A DNA stretch of 64,000 nucleotides from Piscinibacter lacus (GTDB lineage Bacteria; Pseudomonadota; Gammaproteobacteria; Burkholderiales; Burkholderiaceae_C), in the NCBI RefSeq assembly GCF_016735685.1, contig NZ_JAERRA010000001.1, positions 558,001 through 622,000 on the forward strand, read 5' to 3'. Each line of letters opens with the position of its first letter. Position 1 is the stretch's first letter. The translations under genes and the position numbers were made by a program. The notes under the pieces were generated by a model. That model saw nothing but the letters and a program-made list of their open reading frames with translations. It made no database searches and had not been told where the DNA came from. This document shows, one piece after another, positions 38,974 through 49,046 of this stretch.

Positions 38974-41852
38974 ACGCCCGCACCCCCGACGCCGCGCTGA
39001 CCGAAGCCCTGCCCACGGTCGAGTTCAGCCTCAACGGCCAGACCGTGCAGGCCCGCGAGGGCCAGACGATCTGGGCCGTCGCCAAGGCCCAGGGTGTGGA
39101 GATCCCGCACCTCTGCCACAAGGAAGGCCTGGCCCCCGCCGGCAACTGCCGCGCCTGCGTGGTGGAAGTCGCGGGCGAGCGCACCCTGGCCGCATCCTGC
39201 TGCCGTGCCGTGGCGCCCGGCATGAAGGTCGAGACCGAGAGCCCGCGCGCGCTCAAGTCGCGCGCCCTGGTGCTGGAGCTGCTGCTCAGCGATGCCGGCG
39301 CCACGACCGATGTGCACACCAAGGCCTCCGAGCTGAGCGCCTGGGCGGCCAAGGCCGGTGTCACCGAAAGTCGCTTCCCGGCGCGCGAGGCGCATTACGC
39401 CGAGCCCGACCTGAGCCACCCCGCCATCGCCGTGAACCTGGATGCCTGCATCCAGTGCACCCGCTGCCTGCGCGCCTGCCGCGACATCCAGGGCAATGAC
39501 GTGATCGGCCTGGCCCTGCGCGGCCCGCACGCCAAGATCAGCTTCGATGCGGACGCGCCGCTCGGCGAATCGTCCTGCGTGGCCTGCGGCGAATGCGTGC
39601 AGGCCTGCCCCACCGGCGCGCTGATGCCGGCCCGCGGCGCCGGCCTGGCCACCATCACCAAGCAGGTCGATTCGGTCTGCCCCTTCTGCGGCGTCGGCTG
39701 CCAGTTGCGCCTGCATGTGGGCCCGGCCAAGGAGAGCGAGCCCGAGGGCGCCGAGCGCGTGCACTACGTGACCGGCCTGGACGGCCCGGCCAACCACGGC
39801 CGCCTGTGCGTCAAGGGCCGCTACGGCTTCGACTACATCCATCACGCCAAGCGCCTGACCACGCCGCTCGTCCGCCGTGCCGGGGTGAAGAAGGACCCGG
39901 CCGACATCGACCGCGTCAAATCCGGCGAGCTGCCGCTGGAGGCCCTGTTCCGCCCCGCGAGCTGGGACGAGGCCCTGGACCTTGCCGCCGGCGGCCTGAA
40001 GGCGATCCGCGACGAGGCCCTGGCCGCCGGCCTGCACGGCCGCGCCATCCCGCTGGCCGGCTTCGGCTCGGCCAAGGGCAGCAACGAGGAGGCCTACCTC
40101 TTTCAGAAGCTGGTCCGCCAGGGCTTCGCGACCAACAACGTCGACCACTGCACCCGGCTCTGCCATGCCAGTTCGGTCGCGGCGCTGCTGGAAGGCGTGG
40201 GCTCGGGCGCGGTCAGCAACCCGGTGGCCGATGTCGAGAAGGCCGAGCTGATCTTCCTGATCGGCGCCAACCCGGTGGTCAACCACCCGGTGGCTGCGAC
40301 CTGGATCAAGAACGCGGTCGACCGCGGCGCCAAGCTGGTCATCGCCGACCCGCGCCGCAATGCCCTGAGCCGCCGCGCCGCCTGGCACCTGGCCTTCCGC
40401 CCGGACACCGACGTGGCCCTGCTCAACGGCCTGCTGCACGTGATCATTGCCGAGGGCCTGGTCGACGCCGGCTTCATCGCCGAGCGCGTGCGCGGCTACG
40501 AGGCGCTCAAGGCCTCGGTGGCCGAATCGACGCCCGAGCGCATGGCCGAGATCTGCGGCATCGACGCCGACACGATCCGCGCCGTGGCCCGCGCCTTCGC
40601 CACCAGCAAGGGCTCGATGATCCTGTGGGGCATGGGCGTCAGCCAGCATGTGCACGGCACCGACAACGCGCGCGGCCTGATCGCCCTGTCGATGATCACC
40701 GGCCAGATCGGCCGGCCCGGCACCGGCCTGCATCCCCTGCGCGGCCAGAACAATGTGCAGGGCGCGTCCGACGCGGGCCTCATCCCCATGATGCTGCCCA
40801 ACTACCAGCGCGTGGCCGAGGCCGGCGTGCGCGCCAGCTTCGAGCAGCTCTGGGGCGAGGGCCTGCTGCCGCGGCTGGAGGCCGAGCCCGGCCTGACCGT
40901 GGTCGAGATCATGCACGCCGCCAGCGAGGGCAAGATCCGCGGCATCTATGTCGAGGGCGAGAACCCGGCCATGTCCGATCCCGACCTCAACCATGCCCGC
41001 GCGGCCCTGGCCAGCCTGCAGCATCTGGTGGTGCAGGACATCTTCGCGACCGAGACCGCCATCCTGGCCGACGTGATCCTGCCCGCCTCGGCCCATGCCG
41101 AGAAGTGGGGCAGCTACACCAACACCGACCGCCTGATCCAGCCCGGCCGCCCGGCCACCCAGCCGCCCGGTGATGCCCGCCAGGACCTGTGGTCCATCGA
41201 GCAGATCGGCCGCCGCCTGGGTCTGCCCTGGGCCTACTGGACGGCCGCCGACGGCAACGGCCATGCCGCGGCCGAGGCGCCGGTGGCCCGCGTCTACGAA
41301 GAGATGCGCCAGGCCATGGAGCCGCTGGCCGGCGTGCCCTGGAGCCGCCTGGTGCGCGAGAACGCGGTCATGACCCCGGCCGCGCGCGAGGATGCGCCCG
41401 GCGAAGCCATCGTCTTCATCGATCGCTTCCCGACCGACGACGGCCGGGCCCACCTGGTGCCCACCCGCTTCGCCGCCGGCCCCGAGGCCCGCGATGCCGA
41501 CTACCCCCTGGTGCTGACCACCGGCCGCGTGCTGGAGCACTGGCACACCGGCGCCATGACACGCCACGCCAGCATGCTGGAGGCCATCTCCCCGGCGCCG
41601 CTGGTGCAGATGCATCCGCTGGATGCGGCGCCGCTGGGCATCGTCGACGGCGCGACCGTGCGCATGGCCACCCGCCATGGCGCCGTCGAGGCCATCGCCG
41701 TGCTGACGCCCGAAGTGCAGCGCGGCCAGGTCTTCATGGCCTTCGCCTACTGGGAGGCCGCGGCCAACCGCCTGACAGGCGACGCGCTGGATGCCGTCGC
41801 CAAGATCCCGGGCTTCAAGGTGACGGCGGTCCAGGTGCAGCCGGCCGGCTGA
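38970..41852 (+). CDS. fdsA: Formate dehydrogenase catalytic alpha subunit (Mo/W-bis-MGD, NAD-linked type)
   Basis: This 960-residue enzyme oxidises formate to CO2. An N-terminal [2Fe-2S] ferredoxin domain (CHKEGLAPAGNCRAC) is followed by CIQCTRCLRAC and CVACGECVQACPTGAL, which bind further iron-sulfur clusters. Then come CPFCGVGCQL, which ligates the cluster next to the cofactor, and the molybdopterin domains. The metal-ligand Cys is in CTRLCHASS, with its codon at 40161 (residue 398), so this is a Cys, not a selenocysteine, enzyme. The NADH module is the upstream fusion. No fdsC, fdsD or fdhD gene follows within the window. The start shares the ATGA overlap. Confidence 0.96.
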   Translation: MNARTPDAALTEALPTVEFSLNGQTVQAREGQTIWAVAKAQGVEIPHLCHKEGLAPAGNCRACVVEVAGERTLAASCCRAVAPGMKVETESPRALKSRALVLELLLSDAGATTDVHTKASELSAWAAKAGVTESRFPAREAHYAEPDLSHPAIAVNLDACIQCTRCLRACRDIQGNDVIGLALRGPHAKISFDADAPLGESSCVACGECVQACPTGALMPARGAGLATITKQVDSVCPFCGVGCQLRLHVGPAKESEPEGAERVHYVTGLDGPANHGRLCVKGRYGFDYIHHAKRLTTPLVRRAGVKKDPADIDRVKSGELPLEALFRPASWDEALDLAAGGLKAIRDEALAAGLHGRAIPLAGFGSAKGSNEEAYLFQKLVRQGFATNNVDHCTRLCHASSVAALLEGVGSGAVSNPVADVEKAELIFLIGANPVVNHPVAATWIKNAVDRGAKLVIADPRRNALSRRAAWHLAFRPDTDVALLNGLLHVIIAEGLVDAGFIAERVRGYEALKASVAESTPERMAEICGIDADTIRAVARAFATSKGSMILWGMGVSQHVHGTDNARGLIALSMITGQIGRPGTGLHPLRGQNNVQGASDAGLIPMMLPNYQRVAEAGVRASFEQLWGEGLLPRLEAEPGLTVVEIMHAASEGKIRGIYVEGENPAMSDPDLNHARAALASLQHLVVQDIFATETAILADVILPASAHAEKWGSYTNTDRLIQPGRPATQPPGDARQDLWSIEQIGRRLGLPWAYWTAADGNGHAAAEAPVARVYEEMRQAMEPLAGVPWSRLVRENAVMTPAAREDAPGEAIVFIDRFPTDDGRAHLVPTRFAAGPEARDADYPLVLTTGRVLEHWHTGAMTRHASMLEAISPAPLVQMHPLDAAPLGIVDGATVRMATRHGAVEAIAVLTPEVQRGQVFMAFAYWEAAANRLTGDALDAVAKIPGFKVTAVQVQPAG

Positions 41853-41862
41853 GCCCCGGGCC

Positions 41863-41893
41863 GGGGCGGGCGGACCGCGCGTCCACCCGCCCC
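41863..41893 (+). terminator. GC-rich hairpin after the formate dehydrogenase operon
   Basis: A stem of about 12-13 bp with one mismatch (41863-41875 with 41881-41893) and a 5-base loop begins 11 bp beyond the fdsA stop. There is no T-run, so its efficiency is uncertain. Confidence 0.5.
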
Positions 41894-42069
41894 CGGGCAA
41901 ACCCCTGAAGACGACATCTGCACCGGCGGCGGGTCTCAAGTCCGCCGATGGTCCGGCCGATGAGCGATCTACGCTCGTCTTGCCCCCTTGACCGGCTGCC
42001 CACGGGCCCCGGCCAGGGAACACACCGTCTTCACCACCCGGACTGCCGATGCAGCAGGGGGAGCCCGCC

Positions 42070-43224
42070 ATGTTCAAGCTGCACAACTACCGCCTGACCG
42101 TCCGCATCGGATCGGGCTTCCTCATCCTCACCCTACTGTTCGCCGTGCTCGGCGGCCTGGGCCTGCTGGCGCTCACGCGCATGGAAGCCGTACTGGCGGC
42201 CGGCCAGGCGGCCGCGGGCGTCGAGCAGGCGGCCCTGCTGCGGCGGCTGATCACCGGCGTCTTGATCGTCTCGATGCTGACCGCCCTGGGCATGGCCTGG
42301 GCCACCCATGTCAGCTTCAGCCGCCCGGTCGAGCAGGTGGTCCAGATGGTTTCGCGCATTGCCGGGGGCGACCTTGCCACCCGCATCGAAAGCCATGGCC
42401 GCGACGAGTTCGCCTGGCTCCACCACGAGCTGAACGCGATGCGCAAGAAGCTTCAGCATGCGCTCAGCGAGGTGCGCAGCTCGGCCGAACAGGTCGAGGC
42501 TGCGTCCAGCGAGATCGCCTCGGGCAACAACGACCTCTCGGCCCGAACCGAGACCCAGGCCGGCAGCCTGCAGCAGACCGCCAGCTCGATGATGCAGCTC
42601 ACCGGCACCGTCAAGCAGAACGCCGACAGCGCCCGCCAGGCCAATGAGCTGGTGATGGCCGCCAGCGACGTGGCCAGCCGCGGCGGCCAGGTCATGAGCC
42701 AGGTGGTCGCGACCATGCAGGCCATCAACGGCAGCGCGCAGAAGATCAACGACATCATCGGCGTGATCGACGGCATCGCCTTCCAGACCAACATCCTCGC
42801 GCTCAATGCCGCGGTGGAGGCGGCCCGGGCCGGCGAGCAGGGCCGCGGCTTCGCCGTGGTGGCCGGCGAGGTGCGCAACCTCGCCCAGCGCAGCGCGCAA
42901 GCCGCCAAGGAGATCAAGACCCTGATCGGCGATTCGGTCGACCGCGCCAGCGACGGCGCCCGCCAGGTCGACGAGGCCGGCGCGACCATGCAGGAGATCC
43001 TGCGCAGCGTGCAGAAGGTCACGTCCATCATGGGCGAGATCCGCCATGCCAGCGAGGAGCAGTCGGCCGGCATCCAGCAGATCAACCAGGCCATCGACCA
43101 GATGGACGGCGTGACCCAGCAGAACGCCGCGCTGGTCGAGCAGGCCGCGGCGGCCGCCGGCTCGCTGCGCGAACAGGCCCAGAAGCTGACCGGTACCGTC
43201 GCCGTCTTCCGCCTGGCGGCCTGA
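42070..43224 (+). CDS. Methyl-accepting chemotaxis protein with minimal periplasmic region
   Basis: This is a 384-residue chemoreceptor. TM1 spans about residues 16-35 and TM2 about 60-79, leaving only about 24 residues outside the membrane, too short for a sensor domain. A HAMP region (80-135) and the long coiled-coil signalling domain follow. The hairpin tip [20 protein letters not shown] that contacts CheA/CheW is intact. The C terminus has no methylesterase-docking pentapeptide. The frame has a second ATG at 42049, but the ATG at 42070 has GGGGGAG before it. Signals may be sensed at the membrane or through a partner. Confidence 0.9.
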   Translation: MFKLHNYRLTVRIGSGFLILTLLFAVLGGLGLLALTRMEAVLAAGQAAAGVEQAALLRRLITGVLIVSMLTALGMAWATHVSFSRPVEQVVQMVSRIAGGDLATRIESHGRDEFAWLHHELNAMRKKLQHALSEVRSSAEQVEAASSEIASGNNDLSARTETQAGSLQQTASSMMQLTGTVKQNADSARQANELVMAASDVASRGGQVMSQVVATMQAINGSAQKINDIIGVIDGIAFQTNILALNAAVEAARAGEQGRGFAVVAGEVRNLAQRSAQAAKEIKTLIGDSVDRASDGARQVDEAGATMQEILRSVQKVTSIMGEIRHASEEQSAGIQQINQAIDQMDGVTQQNAALVEQAAAAAGSLREQAQKLTGTVAVFRLAA

Positions 43225-43464
43225 ACCGCCCGGGGCGCAGCACCCGCCGCGGGGGAGGTGCCCCGGGGCATTTGCCCCAGGGCCCAGGCAGATGCCCCAG
43301 CTTGCACGACCGGCCGGGCGCGCGGGAGCGCGGTCGCCGGCCTGTCGGCAGGGCGGGCCGCTGGGCGCCCGCCCGCTTCCGGCGACCGGGTCCCGGAGGC
43401 CGGGGGTGCCCGGTCCGCGCGCCCGCATCTTGCGACACCGGGGCATCCCCTCCCGGAGTCCCCC

Positions 43465-44319
43465 ATGCCCTCGACCCTTTCCAAGCCCCCCGCGCCCGCG
43501 GCCCGTCGCGCCCAGCCCCTGCCGGGTCGCGCCCTGCTCGCGGCCCTGGGGCTGAGCATTGCGGCCCTGGTCCCGCCGGTCCAGGCGGCGCCCATCGCCA
43601 GCCTGTCGGCCACCAGCGACTGCCCGGCCCTGTCCGCGGGCTGCAACCAGCAGACCGTCGACGAGATTCCCTTCGGCAGCCTGCTCATCCAGGCGCCCGG
43701 CAACCCTGGCGATCGCAATCTGGATGTGTTCGCCCTCGACCTGGACCTCTTGCTGAGCGCCACGCCCGATGCCCAGGCCCTGATCGACAGCGACCAGGCC
43801 AACTTCAACGTCTCGATCACCGCCGCGGTGCAAACGACCGACCCGATGGCCCCGGAGACCTACTTCAGCAGCTTCAGCTACACCCTGTCCGCCTTTCCCG
43901 GGGCGCCGGCCTTCACCTCGGCCAATGTCTTCACCCTGGCCACCCAGGGCAGCACGGTGCAGAACGACTTCGTCGACCTGGCGCCGCTGGGCACGCTCAG
44001 CCTGCCGCTGCGGATCGAGCTGCCGGCCCTGTTCGGCCAGCTTGCCGGGGCCCAGTACCAGGTCGATGCCTCGGTCTTCGTCCTGTCGGCCACGCCCGGC
44101 CTGAGCCTGACGGCCAAGCTCGACCTGCTGGGCTTCCAGGCCCCGACCGCGCCGGTGCCCGAGCCGGGCACCTGGGGCCTGATGCTGCTGGGCCTGGCCG
44201 CCCTCGGCGCCGCCCGACGTCGCACGGCGCTGCGCCGCACAATCCGAGGCATCCCGATCACCGAGGAGGCCTCATGCTCTACGTCTTCAAATCTGCCGCA
44301 ACCGCAGACCTGCGGATGA
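43465..44319 (+). CDS. PEP-CTERM protein with unusually extended C terminus
   Basis: This 284-residue protein has a signal peptide ending in VQAAP and a secreted body rich in Ser, Thr, Ala and Leu (SLSATSDCPALSAGC, FNVSITAAVQ, PLGTLSLPLRIELP) that I cannot place in a family. The sorting signal VPEPGTWGLMLLGLAALGAARRR is complete, but the frame then continues for about 26 residues rather than ending after the basic cluster. This tail overlaps the DUF1840 start by 46 bp. An early stop may have been lost. A CCGGAG stretch lies 8 bases before the ATG. Confidence 0.8.
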   Translation: MPSTLSKPPAPAARRAQPLPGRALLAALGLSIAALVPPVQAAPIASLSATSDCPALSAGCNQQTVDEIPFGSLLIQAPGNPGDRNLDVFALDLDLLLSATPDAQALIDSDQANFNVSITAAVQTTDPMAPETYFSSFSYTLSAFPGAPAFTSANVFTLATQGSTVQNDFVDLAPLGTLSLPLRIELPALFGQLAGAQYQVDASVFVLSATPGLSLTAKLDLLGFQAPTAPVPEPGTWGLMLLGLAALGAARRRTALRRTIRGIPITEEASCSTSSNLPQPQTCG

Positions 44320-44597
44320 CCCAGGTGCACGGCGAGGGCGTGCTGCGCGCCCTCGGCCGCGAGCCTGCACCCCAGGGCATCGTCCTGCCCGAGCAGGTGC
44401 CGCCGGCCCTGGCCTCCCTGGACGCTGCCATCGTCGAAGAGGAAGCCGCCTTTGCCGCGCTCGAAGAGGCCGCCCGGGCCGAGGGCGGCCCCCTGCCCCA
44501 GCGCCCCGCGGTGATGCTGCGCCAGCGCGCCTGGCCGCTGCGCCAGGCGCTGGAGCGCGCCGCGGCCGCGGGCAAGCCGCTGGTCTGGGGGGTCTGA
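44274..44597 (+). CDS. DUF1840-family protein
   Basis: In this 107-residue protein, MLYVFKSAATADLRMTQVHGEGVLRALGR is the N-terminal pattern of DUF1840, and the rest is helical, ending in GKPLVWGV. The function of the family is unknown. GAGGAG lies 5 bases before the ATG, within the tail of the preceding PEP-CTERM gene. The start codon of the histidine phosphatase gene is only 3 bp beyond this stop, so the two are co-translated. Confidence 0.85.
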   Translation: MLYVFKSAATADLRMTQVHGEGVLRALGREPAPQGIVLPEQVPPALASLDAAIVEEEAAFAALEEAARAEGGPLPQRPAVMLRQRAWPLRQALERAAAAGKPLVWGV

Positions 44598-44599
44598 GC

Positions 44600-45307
44600 A
44601 TGAGTGCCCGCGAACGCTGCGAGACCGGGCCTGTCCTCCGCCCGGCCGTGCCCGGCGAGGCCTGCCGGGTGCTCGTCATCCGCCACGGCGAGACCGACTG
44701 GAATGTCGGCAGCCGCATCCAGGGCCAGATCGACATCGGCTTGAACGACCGTGGCCGCTGGCAGGCCGCCCGCCTGGCCGAGGCCCTGCGCGACGAGCCC
44801 ATCGACGCGATCTATGCCAGCGACTTGCAGCGCGCCTGGCACACGGCCGAGGCCCTGGCCGCCGTCGGCCTGCCGCAGCCGCGCGCCGAGCCCGGCCTGC
44901 GCGAGCGGCATTTCGGCATCTTCCAGGGCCTGGCCTGGGACGAGATCGCCGAGCAGCATCCCGAGGCCCATCGGCGCTGGAAGACGCGCGATCCGGCCTT
45001 CGGCCCCGAGGGCGGCGAGAGCCTGGAGGTCTTCTATGCGCGGGTGACCGCCGTGGCCGAGCGCCTGCTGGCCCCGCATCCGGGCCAGACGGTGGCCTTG
45101 ATCGCCCACGGCGGCGTGCTCGACTGCCTCTACCGCGCAGCCGCCCGGGTGGCCCTGAGCGCGCCCCGCGGCTGGACCCTGCCCAACACCGGGGTCGGCC
45201 GTCTCGTGCACAGCTCCGAAGGCCTGGCTTTGCTGGGCTGGGCCGACACCCGCCACCTGGACGAGCAGGCCGGCGCGGACGACGCCACCGTCGGTCCCGC
45301 GGCCTGA
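44600..45307 (+). CDS. Histidine phosphatase family protein (phosphoglycerate mutase-like)
   Basis: This 235-residue protein has the catalytic His in VIRHGETDWN near residue 30, with LRERHFGIFQG and the second catalytic His in LIAHGGVLDC near residue 170. This is the histidine phosphatase fold shared by GpmB, CobC and similar small phosphatases. The exact substrate is open. It is in an operon with the DUF1840 gene and is convergent with ruvB. The first 20 residues before the phosphatase motif are a short, poorly conserved extension. Confidence 0.85.
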   Translation: MSARERCETGPVLRPAVPGEACRVLVIRHGETDWNVGSRIQGQIDIGLNDRGRWQAARLAEALRDEPIDAIYASDLQRAWHTAEALAAVGLPQPRAEPGLRERHFGIFQGLAWDEIAEQHPEAHRRWKTRDPAFGPEGGESLEVFYARVTAVAERLLAPHPGQTVALIAHGGVLDCLYRAAARVALSAPRGWTLPNTGVGRLVHSSEGLALLGWADTRHLDEQAGADDATVGPAA

Positions 45308-45338
45308 GGCCCGGCGGCCCGGGCCGGCCGCTGCCGGC

Positions 45339-46403
<1,065 letters not shown>

Positions 46404-46433
46404 GAGGGTTCCGGATGGCGAGGCAGGAGTGTC

Positions 46434-47306
46434 TCAGGGCCGCAGCGCATGCAGGCCGCCCTGCCAGCGCAGCAGCACGACGCCGGGCTCGATGCGCTCG
46501 ATCTGCACGCCCTCCGCCACCCGGTCGCCCTCATGCCGGATCTGGCCGTTGACGATCAGCAGGCGGCTGGCCGGATCCTCCGCATGCACGACCCCGTCGA
46601 TGCGCTGGCCCTGCAGGGCGGCTTGCAGGCCGGCCGGCTGCTCGCGCAGCGGCCGGGCGGCCGGGGCGGGCGCGACCGGCGGGGCGGGCGTGGCCCCGGG
46701 CGAGGGGGCTGCCGCCAGCGGGGCCGTGGCGGCAGCGGCTGCGACGGGGGCCGGCCCGGCCGCCGGCATGCGCGCCGGCGCCGGCCGGGCCAGCGTCTCG
46801 GTCGGGCCGGGCGCCGGGCGGGCGGTGTCGCTTGGGCCGGCGACCGGTCCGGCGGCTGGAGCGGCGGGGCCGGCGGGGGCGGGCGCTGGGGCACGGGCGC
46901 GCGCGGGCGGCGCGGCGGCGCCCGGGCCGGGCGCGGGCGGCAGGTCGAAGGGCAGGGCCTGGAAACCCGTGCCGGCGCCGGGGACGGTGCTGGGCATGCG
47001 GCCGGGTGGCGGGGGGCTGTCCGCGGGCAGGCTGGGCGCGGCGGGGGAGATCGGCGCCAGGCTGCGCGGCGCGGCGGCCTGGGCGGGCGCTTCGGCTTGC
47101 GGTGCGGCATCCGGCCAGAAGGCCCAGGCCAGCACGGCGACCAGGCCGGCCCCGCCCAGGCTGGCCAGCAGCAGGCCGGGGCGCAGGCCGGCCCCGGGCG
47201 CGGCCTGCGGCGGCGGCGGCAGCCGGGTCACCGCATCGCGGCTGGGGGCCTGGCCGCGCTGGCGCTCGGCTTCGGCGCGGCGCAGGGCATCGAGGATGGT
47301 GGACAT
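46434..47306 (-). CDS. gspB: Type II secretion accessory protein GspB (ExeB-like)
   Basis: This 290-residue protein starts with the pattern MSTILDALRRAEAERQRG, followed by a single membrane segment (LLLASLGGAGLVAVLAWAFW, about 48-67). A long low-complexity Pro/Ala linker spans about residues 70-215. The C-terminal domain has LQGQRIDGVVHAEDPASRLLIVNGQIRHEGD, the T2SSB/GspB fold. It should be anchored in the inner membrane with its C terminus in the periplasm, working with GspA to place the secretin. It is 71 bp downstream of gspA. No other secretion genes are in the window. Confidence 0.85.
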   Translation of the reverse strand: MSTILDALRRAEAERQRGQAPSRDAVTRLPPPPQAAPGAGLRPGLLLASLGGAGLVAVLAWAFWPDAAPQAEAPAQAAAPRSLAPISPAAPSLPADSPPPPGRMPSTVPGAGTGFQALPFDLPPAPGPGAAAPPARARAPAPAPAGPAAPAAGPVAGPSDTARPAPGPTETLARPAPARMPAAGPAPVAAAAATAPLAAAPSPGATPAPPVAPAPAARPLREQPAGLQAALQGQRIDGVVHAEDPASRLLIVNGQIRHEGDRVAEGVQIERIEPGVVLLRWQGGLHALRP

Positions 47307-47377
47307 GGCGGCAGTGGGGCGACGGCTCGGCGCGGAAGGGGAAGGACGCGGGGGTGGGGCGGCTTCGTGCCCGTCGC

Positions 47378-49018
47378 TCAGGGCGCGGCCCGGCGGTCGA
47401 GCCGGGGTTCGGGCAGGTCGAGGGCGCGGTTGAGCTGCATCAACGTCAGCGGACCGATCAGGCCGTCGGCGGGCAGGCCCTGCTGGCGCTGGAAGGCGCG
47501 CACCCGCTCGCGCAGGCTGCTGCTGGCCGGCAGGCTGCCGCCCAGCTCGGGCGCCAGGCGGATGAAGGCCTGTTCGATCTGCGCTTCGTCAAAGCCCAGG
47601 CCCGGGCCGCGGTAGCCCGGCGTGGGTCGCCAGAGGGTGAGGAAGCTCAGCCGCCCGGCTGCCGCCAGACGGTCGGCGGGCAGGGTGAAGCGGCCTTGCG
47701 CGCTGTCGATCTCGGCGCCGTCCTCCGTCCAGCCGCGCAGCAGCACGGTTTCGCTCGGGCCGCCGCCGCTGCGGCGCAGCGTCAGCAGGCCGGGCCGGTC
47801 CAGCCGGCGCAGGCTTTCGGCGCGCAGTTCCAGCCGCTGGCAGCGCAGGCCCTCGGCCTGCACGGCTTCGCAGGGCTCGGCACCGGCCAGGCGGGTTGGC
47901 GGCAGCTTCCAGCGCTGGGCCAGGGCGGCCCAGAGCGGATCGGCCGGGGCGTCGGGCGCCGGCGAGGCGGCGGCGCTGCTGGCCCCGGCCCCGATCCCGG
48001 CGGCTGGCATTGATCGGGCCGCGTCGGATGCGGAGGCGGGCCCGGGAGCCGAGGCGGTCCTGGCCAAGGCCGCCGGGGCCGCGGGCGGGGTCGCCTCGCC
48101 CGCCGGCCCCAGACCGCGGCCCAGCCCCCAGCCCAGGGCCAGCATCAACAGCAGGCCCAGGCCGGTGGCGATCGTTCGCCCGCGCCCACCCAGGCGCTGC
48201 ACGGGGCGGGCCAGCACCTCGGCGGCGGCCCGGTCGACGGTGGGTGCATCGACCTGCACCTGCTCGGCCGCATAGGCGGCCAGCAGGGCGCGGTCGGCCA
48301 GCAGATTGATGCGGCGCGGCACGCCGCCGCTGTGGCGGTGGATGCGTCGCAGCGCGTCGGGCGTGAAGGGGCTGGCGCCGCGCGCGCCGGCGATCGCGAG
48401 GCGGTGGGCGATGTACTGGCGCGTCTCGGCCTCGGTCAGCGGGCCGAGGTGGTAGCGGGCGATCACGCGCTGCGCAAGCTGCTCCAGCTCGGGCCGGGCC
48501 AGCAGCTCGCGCAGCTCGGGCTGGCCGATCAGCACGATCTGCAGCAGCTTGCGCTCGCGCGTCTCCAGATTGGTCAGCAGCCGCAGTTGCTCGAGCACGG
48601 CGGCGTCGAGGTTCTGGGCTTCGTCGATCACCAGCACGGCCTGGCGGCCGGCGGCATGGCCTTCGAGCAGGAAGGCGTTCAGCGGGTCGATGCAGCCCTT
48701 GACCGTGGCCTCGCCGGGCGGCGGATGCGGCAGGCCGAATTCCTCGCAGACCGTGGTCAGCAGTTCGACGACGCTGAGCTTGGGGTTGAAGATGTAGGCG
48801 ACCCGGCAGTGCGCCGGCATCTGTTCGAGGAAGGCGCGGCAGACGGTGGTCTTGCCCGCGCCGATCTCGCCGCTGAGCAGCACGACGCCGCCGCCGCTGT
48901 CCAGGCCATAGAGCAGATGGGCCAGCGCCTCGCGATGGTGATCGCTGAGGTAGAGGAAGCGCGGATCGGGGGCGATCGAGAAGGGCGGGTGCTCAAGCCC
49001 GAAGTGGCGCGCGTACAT
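47378..49018 (-). CDS. gspA: AAA ATPase with peptidoglycan-binding domain, GspA (ExeA-like)
   Basis: This is a 546-residue protein. MYARHFGLEHPPFSIAPDP opens the AAA domain, with Walker A SGEIGAGKTT near residue 50 and Walker B VLVIDEAQNL near 130. Membrane segment IATGLGLLLMLALGWGLGRG (about 285-303) follows. The periplasmic part ends in a peptidoglycan-binding module (VRAFQRQQGLPADGLIGPLT). ExeA-type proteins remodel peptidoglycan to allow the type II secretin to assemble. The frame begins 4 codons earlier at 49030, but the ATG at 49018 matches the family start. It precedes gspB. Confidence 0.9.
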   Translation of the reverse strand: MYARHFGLEHPPFSIAPDPRFLYLSDHHREALAHLLYGLDSGGGVVLLSGEIGAGKTTVCRAFLEQMPAHCRVAYIFNPKLSVVELLTTVCEEFGLPHPPPGEATVKGCIDPLNAFLLEGHAAGRQAVLVIDEAQNLDAAVLEQLRLLTNLETRERKLLQIVLIGQPELRELLARPELEQLAQRVIARYHLGPLTEAETRQYIAHRLAIAGARGASPFTPDALRRIHRHSGGVPRRINLLADRALLAAYAAEQVQVDAPTVDRAAAEVLARPVQRLGGRGRTIATGLGLLLMLALGWGLGRGLGPAGEATPPAAPAALARTASAPGPASASDAARSMPAAGIGAGASSAAASPAPDAPADPLWAALAQRWKLPPTRLAGAEPCEAVQAEGLRCQRLELRAESLRRLDRPGLLTLRRSGGGPSETVLLRGWTEDGAEIDSAQGRFTLPADRLAAAGRLSFLTLWRPTPGYRGPGLGFDEAQIEQAFIRLAPELGGSLPASSSLRERVRAFQRQQGLPADGLIGPLTLMQLNRALDLPEPRLDRRAAP

Positions 49019-49046
49019 GGGCCCGAGCATAGCGAGCCCGCGCGAC

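Noticed and set aside
43259-43278. TGCCCCGGGGCA palindrome and an overlapping GGGGC/GCCCC hairpin after the chemoreceptor
   Set aside because: Several short GC helices are possible in this GC-rich gap. None has a T-run, so a terminator or riboswitch cannot be claimed.
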